Below, piece by piece: positions 47,833-57,471 of a stretch of DNA of 64,000 nucleotides. This DNA comes from Sisyra terminalis (taxonomy: Eukaryota; Arthropoda; Insecta; Neuroptera; Sisyridae). The DNA lies in the NCBI GenBank assembly GCA_958496175.1, contig OY292274.1, positions 29,489,482 to 29,553,481 on the forward strand. Reading direction: 5' to 3'. Made by a program: the position numbers and the translations under genes. The first letter of the stretch is position 1. Every line of letters begins with the position of its first letter. The notes under the pieces are model-generated. The model was not told the DNA's origin, made no database searches, and saw only the letters and a program-made list of their open reading frames with translations.

Positions 47833-47873
47833 GTGCAACGTTTCGTCGTCTTTCGGGACTTTATCAAGTACTC
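47833..47873 (-). ncRNA. Decayed hammerhead-like motif of a Penelope-type 3' end
   Basis: The minus strand reads CTTGATAAAGTCCCGAAAG, then ACGACGAAACGTTGC. This resembles the hammerhead order CTGATGA - stem II - GAAAC - short stem III - stem I found near the ends of Penelope-like retroelements. The first core box is altered (CTTGATAA), stem II is poorly paired and the cleavage-site triplet is not clear, so activity is not expected. The sequence upstream on the minus strand has no recognisable coding remnant. Confidence 0.35.
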
Positions 47874-49944
47874 AATCATAGATCCTTAAATCAATATTGA
47901 TAAAATTATAGTTAAAATTGTCGAGACATAAAAACATTGTTGTTAAAACTTTTTTTAAAATTGATTTTACTCATTACCACAAATGAATATCACCAATAAT
48001 AACACGTTTATAGATTTTCATATTGGCATTTTATTTATTGAATTCAATAATTTTACTTGATTGTACAATATTTTAAAGGACATAAATCTTTATTTAACAC
48101 TTCGTGAATCACGGCCGTGAAACATCATTTGCTTCCTTCAAATTTTTCCAAAATGACATACATATACGCGAGACAAATTTCCATAAAAATGTTTCATCGT
48201 AAATATAATACGCTATCGTTAAAAACTAATAAAAGCAAAAATAAATTATGCTCATTGTCATAACGAAAGAACGAGATGATTTATTCTACTTGAAATCTTA
48301 TTTTCATATTCGCAATCAAATTTTTTCATCTTCTTCTGACCTAATAAATGGTTTGTTATAATTAATAATAATTTAGATACGCGGCTCAAGTATTGTTCTC
48401 TTTGGCAAGCGCCATTTGTGATTGTGCCAAAGGAAAATTACTTCAACATTCCATTACACGAATATATATTTTTTTTATTTTTTTTCTTCAATTTTCATTT
48501 TTATGATACGCCTGTCTATTTATAAATACGATATAATAAAAATTTTCCGCTACAGCATTTCCAACAATCTCAAAAAAGAAAAATGAAACGTTTTCTCAAA
48601 TCACAACAGAAGAGGCGAAGCAATTATATTGATATAAACAAATCACCAACTGTCTTTATATATATTGAAATCATAATGGTTTCGGGTAGAAAACTGAGTA
48701 AGGACCAATAAAAAGAAGAGTAAATAAAAAAGCACACATATATTTCTTATTTGCCATCGTTGTTTTTCACAGAAGATGTAACACTGCAACGTAAACTTTT
48801 CGATCATTAAGGAAACCGCAAAAACTTTGACTGTTTGACTATTTGATAAATCTATTTCTCTAAATTACATTCAAGCATTTTCTTGAAATTTATTTCACAA
48901 CTATTCCTTACCGTATACGTTCGAGTGTACATGTTTATACGGATGTTGACGAAAGCATTGTAAAGCAAGCGGAAATAAATAGGTACAACAAAAAGTCATA
49001 AACTTGCACATTTAAATTGAAAATTAAATCAAATCCAACCATCAATTTTGCTCTCCACTTCAATTCAAAAATCGTTTGCAAAAATTATAACTGTACTATA
49101 ATTTATTTTACATTGATTGAATACGAAATTTTGTTTATTGGATTTAGATTAAAAATGGTAATTATAGCAATAATTATTCTACTCACATTACCTCGTTTAT
49201 TGCAATTGTATATCTAATTGTCGTATGAATTGCATAATTCACGTTAAATGATTATGCAAGAGCTGTAACAGTGTTACATCAACCAGGAAACAGAACATTA
49301 ATGATGTGCCTGAACGCTTATCATTCTACCAAGCTTTGAATGACGAAAACAGCGGGAGGCTCGATGAGATTACTATGATGGCGATCACGGAGATGATAGT
49401 GATTATGTCATCTGCAAATGTGATTTATTACTAGGTCATACTTACAATACTAATCTATGCACTATGTGTATGAAATCATATTAAAGTGGGTAGATCATTA
49501 TACAACTATACACACAATCTTGTCCGTTTTGTTCACGGCTAAATGGTTTATTTTGATATTATTCTCTGATAAATTTGAAACATTGTAACTAGACTCTAAA
49601 ATATCAATCAATATATTAGCGTACATGTAATACTATCTATACCCTCAACTTCGTCTGCGTGACGTATTTGATGAATCGAAAATTTTATATATATTCTTAC
49701 AAAAAGCATATTCGTATCTACAAATTAATATTTTAATGCCTTTAAACAAGCACATTTTATGAAAGATTTTTAAAAGAAAATTGAATTTAATGTTTTTTTT
49801 AACTTTTGAAAAATATAACTTTTAGATGATATTCAAAACAATTATTCAAACTGATATTTTTTATCTCCTATGCGTTGAATGCATGGATATTTTATTTAGT
49901 CATCCGTAAATCAATCACCTATACGTGAATAAAAAATATCATAA
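47874..49944. other. Non-coding block with a denser patch at 49230-49440
   Basis: The patch 49230-49440 (for example GAAAACAGCGGGAGGCTCG) is less AT-rich and has a short open frame of about 32 codons with no recognised similarity. Elsewhere no gene, RNA gene or transposon is seen. Confidence 0.45.
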
Positions 49945-50312
49945 TGTTGCGGTCTTAGAACATTCGAATGTTCTAATAAATAAATTGAAGAGAGATGGAA
50001 AATATTCCAGAACACTATCCGTGAGATTCTAATCTAGAGTAGAAAAAGAAATAAAACATTCAAAACTTCGAGAAGTGTCTGGAACAGTCTCGAACCTTCC
50101 AAACGCGACAAATAGGGATATAAATAAGGCGATCAACCGTCGCCGGGTCAGTATCAAAAAGTAACGAACAGTTAATAGTTACAACCGTTAAAACAATTGA
50201 TAAAAATAAGTAAATAAAGTGTAATAACAAGCGTAAGTGTATTGAAAAAATATTGTATTATTGTTTTACGTCCTAACGAACACGTCAATATAAATAACCG
50301 TAAAACATTACA
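49945..50312 (+). promoter_or_regulatory. Heat-shock-type promoter without an ORF; possible solo LTR
   Basis: Four heat-shock-element-like GAA/TTC arrangements precede a TATA box: the perfect 18-base palindrome AGAACATTCGAATGTTCT (49957-49974), TTCCAGAA (50005-50012), TTCGAGAA (50067-50074) and GAACCTTC (50092-50099). TATAAATA is at 50119-50126 and an initiator-like TCAGT has its A at 50150, 31 bases downstream of the first T of the TATA box. No coding frame follows. Instead AATAAA appears at 50213-50218, as in the R region of a long terminal repeat. A TG start at 49945 and CA ends at 50307 or 50312 would make a 363-368 bp solo LTR, but flanking duplications are not convincing. The alternative is a detached hsp70-like promoter. 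Confidence 0.5.
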
Positions 50313-50586
50313 AAATCGATAAGTCGGTCTAAAGTGAAAATATGACTTAATAAATAGATAAATAGAAAATTATTTCAAAACTACCCTTATTTTAAATGGA
50401 TATATTATCTTGAAAGGGGTATTAAAATTAAGTTAAAATTTTAAAAGCTTTAAAAAGCTTTTTTTTAATATTAGTAGGTAGCACTTCTAATGTTCCGATT
50501 CTCAAATCAATTGAAGCTGCTTAACATACCATTTTCAATCTGCTATCATTAATCTCCATTGTTTCAGGTCTAAATCCCTTTATAAT
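50313..50586. other. AT-rich spacer
   Basis: Nothing recognisable lies between the heat-shock-type promoter and the inverted-repeat element. Confidence 0.6.
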
Positions 50587-50966
50587 AAAAAATGAATCAG
50601 GATGTAGAAGACCACAGTTTATCAGTGTTTTGTTTTATTTATTTCAAATTGCGACGTTTCGTCGGTGTGATTCCAACTTCAACAGGCAGCCAATGTGAAA
50701 CAATTTTTAAAAAAACATACAATTACAATAATCATTAAAACCGAATACCTTAAAAAATAATAAAATTACAAAAATATGTACCTTGGAATATTTATTAAAA
50801 GCACAAAGTCTCCTGCTATAAAATTACTACGTTTAACGTCTGATAAAAACAAGCAAGAGTATAAAATAAGTACTGACAAGACAATCAATTATCATTAACA
50901 CTACTGTAAAAAAAAACTGTAAACTATTGATGCCCTGTGGTCTACTACATCCTGACTCATTTTTTT
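50587..50966 (-). mobile_element. Penelope-like element fragment with inverted termini
   Basis: The two ends are inverted repeats. The reverse complement of 50587-50617 (CTGTGGTCTTCTACATCCTG, then ATTCATTTTTT) matches 50935-50965 at 29 of 31 positions. Just inside the left arm, in minus orientation, lies a hammerhead-like motif (50645-50694). This order (motif, about 60-base tail, end), plus an inverted duplicate of the end, parallels the better preserved insertion at 55404-55820. No reverse transcriptase or GIY-YIG remnant is visible in the 270-base interior. Its right arm is followed at about 50990-51015 by a box B-like GTTCGAGTTCAATCCCC, so an inverted SINE origin is an alternative. Confidence 0.45.
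50645..50694 (-). ncRNA. Hammerhead-ribozyme-like motif
   Basis: On the minus strand the order is CTGTTGA, A, GTTGG-AATCACA-CCGAC, GAAAC, GTC, GCAA. The GUUGG/CCGAC pairing gives a five-base stem II (one G-U), and GAAAC followed at once by GTC gives the very short stem III typical of Penelope-associated type I hammerheads. Deviations are CTGTTGA instead of CTGATGA and one extra base before stem II. Stem I is weak here. Core changes make self-cleavage doubtful. Confidence 0.4.
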
Positions 50967-51589
50967 AATATCTTCAATTTGTATACAAAGTGTTCGAGTT
51001 CAATCCCCACATATTCTTCTTTTTTTTTCTATAAATAAAACCCAAAAGATTGGTCATGAAGAAAAAAGTAATTTATTATTATTGAAGCTTATAAGTAAAA
51101 AAGAATAATATGTGTATTATCGGCATACGAATCAGTTATACGAAGGGTTGAGTTCAATGGTGACCCATTGCACTATAAAGGTTTACAATTATTATGGTTT
51201 GTGTATAAGGGGTGACCCTCACTCGATTGTTTTTCCGGCCCGCGAGATTCACCACACTTTTAAAAAACATGAGTATTTAAAATAGCCAAAATGGAAAAAT
51301 ATTAAAATATTATAATTTGTCAACAGTTAAAGTCAGTTAAAGTTAACATGGATAATTGAAGATATATAATTTTATATGTCACGCGAAGTTATAATGCATT
51401 CCTAAAGTGGGTTACTATATTATTTATGTTAACTGTATCTAAAGAAGAGTGTTTTTTCACTTTAAAAAATAATTAATTGTGCTAATTATAATTAATTTCA
51501 ACTTATAATTTTAAATTAAAACAGACTTTTTAATCTCTCAGTTTTCCATTAGGGAATCCCTTTTTTAATAAATGATAAATAGCTTATGT
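50967..51589. other. AT-rich block with a short denser patch
   Basis: A patch at about 51205-51265 (AAGGGGTGACCCTCACTCG, then CCGGCCCGCGAG) is GC-richer. A related phrase, GAGGGTGACCCC, occurs near 59602. No gene is recognised. Confidence 0.45.
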
Positions 51590-52215
51590 TGTACGTGATA
51601 TAGTGTTTTATATCTTAATACCAAATTTCATAAAAATCGGTTTATCTGTTTAATAGTTACAAGCAAGTATTATATTTATATAGTGTTAATCTAATACACA
51701 AATATTAACACAATAAATTTGGAATAACGGCATCTTGAAACAAATACTTACTTTGTATGTACAGTGTTTAGAATTTAATAAATTATTAGTATTGATATGC
51801 ATTTAGTGAAAAGCTGAAATTTTTTTACTAATTTAAACATAACACACTTTGACACTTCATTTCTATTTATATGTTATATTTTCCTGTTTTAAAGCAGCAA
51901 TAATTTTACTTCTATTTTAAATTCAAACTATGAAATTCAAATCGAAACATTTATTTCCCTTTTTAAAATCTCCTAGTGTTAATGGCACTATATGATTATT
52001 AAATTTGCAATTTCGATTTTGATGAGGCCACGTGTTATCAGAAACGTTTGTCACCCATCTGTTGAAAAAACATTTCTTATCGGATGCCTAAATCATATAA
52101 GGAATATAGCCTCCAAATTTCACGTCTCTACGATCAGCGGCATAAGCTGGGGCTTGATCCATCAGTCATCAGTTAATCAGAACTTTTATATACATATATA
52201 GATTAAATTAAATTA
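51590..52215 (+). repeat. Interspersed-repeat-like fragments
   Basis: Two phrases familiar from insect interspersed repeats occur here. ACCAAATTTCATAAAAATCGG with TCTGTTTAATAGTTAC is at about 51620. AAATTTCACGTCTCTACGA, GCGGCATAAGCTG and a run CAGTCATCAGTTAATCAG, then TATATACATATATAG, are at 52115-52200. The 69-codon frame at 51992-52201 is a by-product. I cannot define ends or superfamily. Confidence 0.4.
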
Positions 52216-52289
52216 TTCTTATAATTTTTTTTTATTTCACATTTTCTTTTTGCTTTCCTCCTAAATGATATAAGTTACATAAAAAATAT

Positions 52290-52322
52290 ATTTATAGTTT
52301 TTTTTCTTTTTTTCAGGTAAGT
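52290..52322 (+). promoter_or_regulatory. Recursive splice site (zero-length exon) candidate
   Basis: A long pyrimidine tract (TTTTTTTTCTTTTTTTCAG) leads directly into GTAAGT, giving an acceptor fused to a consensus donor at 52316/52317. This is the exact form of ratcheting points used to remove very long introns stepwise in Drosophila. A branch-point-like CTAAAT occurs at about 52261. No open exon follows, as expected for such a site. If used, the host gene is transcribed left to right across this window. Confidence 0.55.
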
Positions 52323-55152
52323 TTCAACTATCAGGAATCACCAACGCAAGTATATAATTATATCGTTTCTAATTTCATATAAGTAAAAAACCAAATGCAT
52401 AATTTTCTTTGAGATAACTTCTCTAAAAGACATTTTATAAAGTTTAGAAAAAAAGTTATTTTGACAATCCGACAAATAAATACAGACAAATGTTATAATC
52501 TAATAGTTAAATATATTTATAAAGAAGAATATTTTTACGAGCCTTATCGGATAGTTATGAGTTTTATAAATGGATATGACATTCGATTACGAAGTTTTTG
52601 GTACCTATTTCTGTAAATGTGAATGGAAAATGTGGGGCATTCGGTTGTAATTCTACATACATTTAGATATAAAATAAGGCGACCGAGACACTTCCCAAAA
52701 TTTTCGTTTAGGCAATTTTTCTTTCTCCATAAATGTTAAATGCTTTGGTCTGCGATCGAATTTCTCTTCCCATTTTCTACTTTTATTTTATTGGACACTA
52801 ACAACGATATTTCTTGAATTTAAATGGTTAAATTATATTGGTCATTTCAATGAAATTTTATTTACCATCGTGATAAGAGAAAATGGTTGGAAATTTCAAA
52901 TAAGAAAACATTGTTTTAATAAAATGTTTAGGTAATCTTATTAAAATAAAACTTTACACGTTCGTGTTTCCCTAAAGCTAACGTGCCGCGATTAGTTTTA
53001 TACAGCTGTGTGAATTGCATTTAATTTTATATATGTTAGATTTTTTCATTCTATATTTCCTAACTTTGGTGAAATATATTTTTGCTTGGTAACAATAGAG
53101 CTGGTGTTAATTTTGTTTAATTAAAAATATCGAAGATTGAATAATACTATATAAACCTTGATTCGGTATAAAAGGCTACAAAATAACGAATGCATGACAA
53201 AGGAGTAATAACTTTCTATATGAAAGACTAATACATCTAGATCAATGTAGCATACCAGTTACAAACATACAAATTCAAATAACATAATAAAAACGTAATA
53301 CATTTGCAAAACTATAATAAGATTTGGTACATCACAATCTCTATTTCTTTTCACTGTTTCTGTTTGAGACCAATACGAAAGAAAACCAAGAAAACAACCC
53401 CTCTGGTTTTGTTGTTCTAACTCCCAGCATCATAGGGTGGTTTTATGGCGTTCAACATTGAGTGTCAGTTGTTTGATATATTTGTTTACTATCTTACCAA
53501 GAGTACACCCCTGATCTGATTACATCAACATATACATACAAACTAAACCATCTTTTACTTTGCATACATTCGTTAGAATCGGCCATAGCTGCGCATCCTC
53601 AACATCCACAGCGTTCACTTAAATTATACCTCATTTCTCTCGTTTATTTACCAAACATTCTTGCCACATCAGCGAAGATAAATTTTCTTTTCGCACTAAG
53701 ACACATTTCATTTTTATCTTAAATAGGAAAACGGCAAAACCTTGAGTTGAATATGCTTAAAGTATTATTAATTATCAAATGAACTTTTCAAAAACCAAAA
53801 GAAAAAATGCAACAAAAAACGTGTTAAAATCAAAATAAATCTTTTTAAATTGTCTTAACCCTAATGATCTTTTTCATCAATCACTCACATTAGCTGAATA
53901 CAAAAATGCTTCGCTCTTTAAAAATAAAGTTTCCGCTTCTATTTTCGCTTATGGTAAACTATAATTTGAACATGAGTTGTCGAACCAAAGCTTACATTTA
54001 CAATCCTTGGGCCTTTAAGGTTGAAGGCTATTATGTAAGTAAATCACGTAGATTATATTTTTGACAAAAAAGGATTTTCTTTCAACTGTTACAGAATAAT
54101 CTGAAAATGATTCATGTTATGAAATTTATTTTACGTGTTATTTCAATGTAGATGTAGGGACTTATATGCTTCAAAAATTTATTTCCCCGCCATTTTTTCT
54201 TTGATATAAATAAGTAAAAGACATATTAAGTAGTCGAAGCAAGATTAGAACTGAATCAATATGTTGAAAATAACCACAATTTTATGGGATTTTATTTTCT
54301 CATATCTGTCAAGTATTTTCTTGATTTATGAAACCGGAAAAACTAAGCTATCAATGTGTATAATTTTAGAATCCATTGATCAACGTAATTACATTTATAA
54401 ACCGTCTGAATACTTCGGTGAAAAAACGCAGTTGAAATTCAAGCCCTATCTCAAGAAAAATGTCACACATCGATCTCCACGTTTCAGAACATATGACAAC
54501 ATGTCAAGAAAATAAAAGAGTTTCCTCTATGCGATTCTATGTTATATGAATTTAGACATTTATTTCATGAAATTGACTTCGAACCATAACTCCCAAAAAA
54601 TACCTGCATTTTATTTCCACCATTGAAATGAATCGCTGAATGATGTGAAATAAGCTATTTCTGTGAATACAGTTTCGTTGTGTAAATAAATTAAATAAAT
54701 TTGAATATAATTTAATATCACAACAGAATTCAATAAGAAATTTTTCATTACTTGGAAATAATGAAAATCTCGTACGGCTGGCACAGTATGGCTCATTCAA
54801 TTTTGCAAAGAGATTTTTTTTCTTGTACAAATCAACTATTGAGAAATACAGCTTTTTCTCACTTTTCTCGGTCGTGGATTTGAAATGTATTGTGCAACGT
54901 ATTTCTGAGATTGACGTCGCATACACATCAATTTTCCTCCAGCACTCGCAAACTCACTCTTCACGGCTCAGTGATTGCGACAACTTACGACTGCCACCAT
55001 TTATCAATTGATAGTCAACAATAATAAATATTATTTTTCTTTGAAAACTTTCTGTAATAAATACAATTCTGTTTTCAAAAATTATTCATAATATTGCTTC
55101 AATAAAATACAAATAGACCAGTATGTACCCAACGAGATCATCAAAATCATCG
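52323..55152. other. Non-coding block
   Basis: Denser, non-repetitive stretches occur at about 53380-53640 and 54880-55010. The latter underlies overlapping open frames on both strands (54552-54926, minus, 124 codons, and 54823-55011, plus, 62 codons) that carry no motif I recognise. No transposon is identified. Confidence 0.45.
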
Positions 55153-55449
55153 TTTAAATCTAGTGTCCGACCGAAACTAGTTTTTATGGCCGAAACCGAA
55201 CCCGAATTTCGGTATCAGTCTCAGTTTCGGCCGAAACCGAAACTTCCATATAAGGTCATATTTTCGTAGAAAAAATAGTTAATTATAATTAGCCAGTCTT
55301 TACTTTAAGATCCTATAGGTATTCATTAATCATTTAGTCCCTAATATTCGAGTTATTCATTAATATAACATATTATCATTTCTTATTTCAAATAAATTAT
55401 TTATTTTTAACATTGGTAAGTATTTTATTTACTTCCGAATCACAATCAA

Positions 55450-55593
55450 TTAATGGATAATAATATATATAAGTCTTTGAGATTCAATTAAATTTCTTTA
55501 TTACGACGCGTTTCGACAGTTTTAAACTGTCATCATCAGGTAATAATACAGAATAATAATTATTTTGTCAATTTTAAACAAATTTCATATAGG
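55450..55593 (-). repeat. Left arm of the 144-bp perfect inverted repeat
   Basis: This arm is the reverse complement of 55680-55823, starting TTAATGGATAATAATATATA. It carries an antisense copy of the hammerhead-like motif at 55498-55546. With the right arm it can form a 144-bp hairpin with an 86-base loop, either in DNA or in a read-through transcript. Confidence 0.9.
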
Positions 55594-55713
55594 TTCACCC
55601 TAGAAGAATATGAAATATACAAAGCACACAAACTAGATCCAAATAACATCCTTAACGACAAATTATATAAAACAAACAACCTATATGAAATTTGTTTAAA
55701 ATTGACAAAATAA
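55594..55713 (+). pseudogene. C-terminal end of a Penelope-type polyprotein
   Basis: The open frame reads FTLEEYEIYKAHKLDPNNIL, then NDKLYKTNNLYEICL, and ends KLTK-stop at 55711-55713. The order EYEIYK, then L-N-D-K/Q-L, then a short hydrophobic tail and stop is the ending I recognise from insect Penelope-like elements, downstream of the GIY-YIG endonuclease. Only the last 39 residues survive; reverse transcriptase and endonuclease are absent. Upstream the frame runs into the inverted left arm. Confidence 0.6.
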
Positions 55714-55823
55714 TTATTATTCTGTATTATTACCTGATGATGACAGTTTAAAACTGTCGAAACGCGTCGTAATAAAGAAATTTAATTGAATCTCAAAGAC
55801 TTATATATATTATTATCCATTAA
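55680..55823 (+). repeat. Right arm of the 144-bp perfect inverted repeat
   Basis: This arm holds the last codons of the Penelope frame, the stop, the hammerhead-like motif and the A/T-rich 3' end finishing ATTATCCATTAA. The final three bases overlap the 11-bp target duplication. Confidence 0.9.
55727..55775 (+). ncRNA. Hammerhead-ribozyme-like motif in the Penelope 3' UTR
   Basis: The order is TTATTAC (stem I 5' strand, 55727-55733), CTGATGA (55734-55740), one extra T, stem II GACAGTT-TAA-AACTGTC (55742-55758), GAAA (55759-55762), CGCG, TC, then GTAATAA (stem I 3' strand, 55769-55775). Stem I pairs perfectly over seven bases and stem II over seven. The A-CGCG-U segment gives the tiny stem III seen in type I hammerheads of Penelope-like elements. 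Predicted cleavage would follow GTC (55766-55768). The extra base between CTGATGA and stem II departs from consensus and may weaken catalysis. An inverted copy lies at 55498-55546. Confidence 0.55.
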
Positions 55824-56243
55824 ATTATTTATGCTGAAATAAGGAGTTAATTTGAAAGAAATGCTCCTAATATTTCTTTTTAATACTAGCTACGATTAAC
55901 ATAAAATAATAAAAAAAAAGTTATATAACAAAATTACTTTTTACCTAATATGTTTAGGGACACAAAAAAGAAAGTACTCTTTCACATATCTTAAAAATCA
56001 AATAGTTTCTTCTAAACTTTGTTCAGTTTTCTTTCGAATTGAAACAAATATTAAAGATTAAAGATAATATTAAACAAAATTTTCATGAACTGATAATTAT
56101 TAGTATTCATAATTGAAAAATCAAATAATAAGTGAAAAACAATAATTTTAACATTTTTTTCTCACAAATTCAGTTTCGGTTTTACGACTGCCGAAACCGA
56201 AACTAAACTGAACCCAAAAGTTCAATCGGGCACTATTTAAATC

Positions 56244-56502
56244 AAAGAGGTACAATATAATACAGAAAATCATTAGCTCAATATCATCATTATTCCATTA
56301 TTAATCATAACTATATGAATTAGCAAAACCTTAATTTTTCCTCTTTCTATAATCAGATCAATTATAAATAATAAGTAATGGACTTCCCTGATATACATAT
56401 CACGCTAGGGATAGACGATTAAGTTGTGTTAGAATAAAAACCCTTTTTTATAGACTATAAACGAAGAATTGCAATTCTGTTTTAGTTTATTAATGTTGAC
56501 TA
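56244..56502. other. AT-rich spacer
   Basis: Nothing recognisable lies between the MITE and the hAT element. Confidence 0.6.
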
Positions 56503-56510
56503 GTTTCAAC

Positions 56511-57463
56511 TAGGAATTGCAAAACCGGTATACCGGGATACTAAAAACCGGTATTTTGAGTCATTGTCACAATTTTGGAATACCGCTAAGTATCTCAAGT
56601 TTATATACCGTTTTTTCGGTATTCACTAGAATTTTTAAATTATTTCCACTATATGTTCAGGAATCGCCATCATAGTAAAATAATATACTATTTGTTTTTA
56701 TGTCGCTCTGACGGGTGAAATTAATTAAGCTAAGAATATAAAGTTGGAATTAATAAATGTCGTAGGATATTTACATAACTATAATGATTTTAAAAATGAA
56801 AAAGAAGAATAGAGACTAACCAATTTGAATTTGATCAAAATTAAAGTAAATTTTCTTTAATTTTTTTACTCACAAACCTATCCACATTTAGAAGAATTTG
56901 GTAGAGTTATCGATAGCAAAAAAGTTTTGACAAACTAAAATACAATACAGAAATCAGTTGTTTCTAAAACCATCCGACGTGTATTCGATTTATTGAAAGA
57001 TGGGGGATTTAATAGTAAATACTTGGAAAAATTATATCTCGCCTTGCTAACGGTACCACCAACTAGGGTAGATAATGAAGAAGCGCTTTCAACAGTAGGT
57101 AATTTTTGCACAAAAATACGTTTCAGGCTTAATGACAGTACAATTAATGCATTATGCTTACTAAAATCACATTTCAAAGATTTCTATTAGTACCATAGAC
57201 TGAATAGTGATTTAAATACATACGATGTTAGTTGTTCCTTTCCTTTTTGTGAACTTTTGGGTACTGTTATAATTTATAAGTTACTGATGGTTTTTTGTGA
57301 TATTTACTCTCCCTAATTAATCCGGCAATCAAACTAAAGAAATACCTGTGTGTTTTTTTTTTTTAAATTCTTACTACCCGGATTAAAACCGCCATTTCGG
57401 TATTAAGTTTTAATAAATACCGAATCCCGGTATTGAGCTTTTGGTCCGGTATTGCAATTTCCA
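56511..57463 (+). mobile_element. Internally deleted hAT element
   Basis: Termini TAGGAATTGCAAAACCGG and, as reverse complement of the right end, TGGAAATTGCAATACCGG agree at 15 of 18 positions. They are flanked by GTTTCAAC (56503-56510) and GTTTTAAC (57464-57471), an 8-bp duplication with one mismatch. Both subterminal zones carry repeated ACCGG/CGGTAT motifs. The 953-bp body keeps only the transposase C-terminus (56993-57190). A full-length hAT would be several kilobases, so most of the coding region is deleted. It is a different family from the three CCGAAA-rich MITEs. Confidence 0.8.
56993..57190 (+). pseudogene. hAT transposase C-terminal dimerisation domain remnant
   Basis: The 65-codon frame contains LEKLYLALLTVPPTRVDNE, then EALSTVGNFCTKIRFRLND and STINALCLLKSHF. 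This matches the hAT C-terminal dimerisation domain pattern (L-x-x-P-x-T-S-x-x-S-E-R-x-F-S-x-A-G-x, then K-x-R-x-x-L-x, then L-x-x-L-x-F-L-K), with VDNEEALSTVG for the usual SxERxFSxAG. The upstream catalytic part is absent, and the sequence before the ATG shows related residues in other frames, indicating frameshifts. The segment normally mediates transposase multimerisation in the nucleus. The minus-strand frame over the same bases is an artefact. Confidence 0.8.
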
Positions 57464-57471
57464 GTTTTAAC

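Larger units (their letters stand above)
55404..55820 (+). mobile_element. Penelope-like retroelement 3' fragment with inverted duplication
   Basis: This 417-bp insertion sits in the MITE between two copies of TAAATTATTTA (55393-55403 and 55821-55831). MITE copy 2 retains a single copy at the empty site. The structure is 46 bases of filler, a 144-base left arm (55450-55593), an 86-base spacer (55594-55679) and a right arm (55680-55823) that by eye is the perfect reverse complement of the left. The right arm plus spacer encode the protein C-terminus and 3' UTR of the element. Partial inverted copies at the 5' side are typical of Penelope-like insertions. Perfect arms imply a recent insertion or ongoing gene conversion. 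Confidence 0.75.
55161..56235 (+). mobile_element. hAT-like MITE, copy 3 (interrupted by a Penelope-like insertion)
   Basis: Termini are TAGTGTCCGACCGAAAC (left) and TAGTGCCCGATTGAAC (reverse complement of the right). The perfect 8-bp duplication TTTAAATC flanks them (55153-55160 and 56236-56243), which is diagnostic of hAT-type transposition. Subterminal arrays of CCGAAA/TTTCGG motifs match copies 1 and 2. Removing the insertion at 55404-55820 and one copy of its 11-bp duplication leaves about 647 bp, close to the 670 bp of copy 2. No transposase is encoded, so it must have moved in trans. Confidence 0.9.

Noticed and set aside
50119..50312. Intact hsp70 gene downstream of the heat-shock promoter
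   Set aside because: No hsp70-like reading frame follows; only AT-rich sequence with a polyadenylation signal.
50928..51016. tRNA-derived SINE head (GTGGTCTAC with later GTTCGAGTTCAATCCCC)
   Set aside because: Box A fits poorly and the same sequence occurs inverted at 50587-50617 as an element end; kept only as an alternative.
54552..54926. Minus-strand open frame of 124 codons
   Set aside because: Overlapping frames are open on both strands and no family motif is seen; likely chance in a slightly denser region.
56935..57177. Minus-strand frame of 80 codons
   Set aside because: Antisense shadow of the hAT dimerisation-domain remnant.
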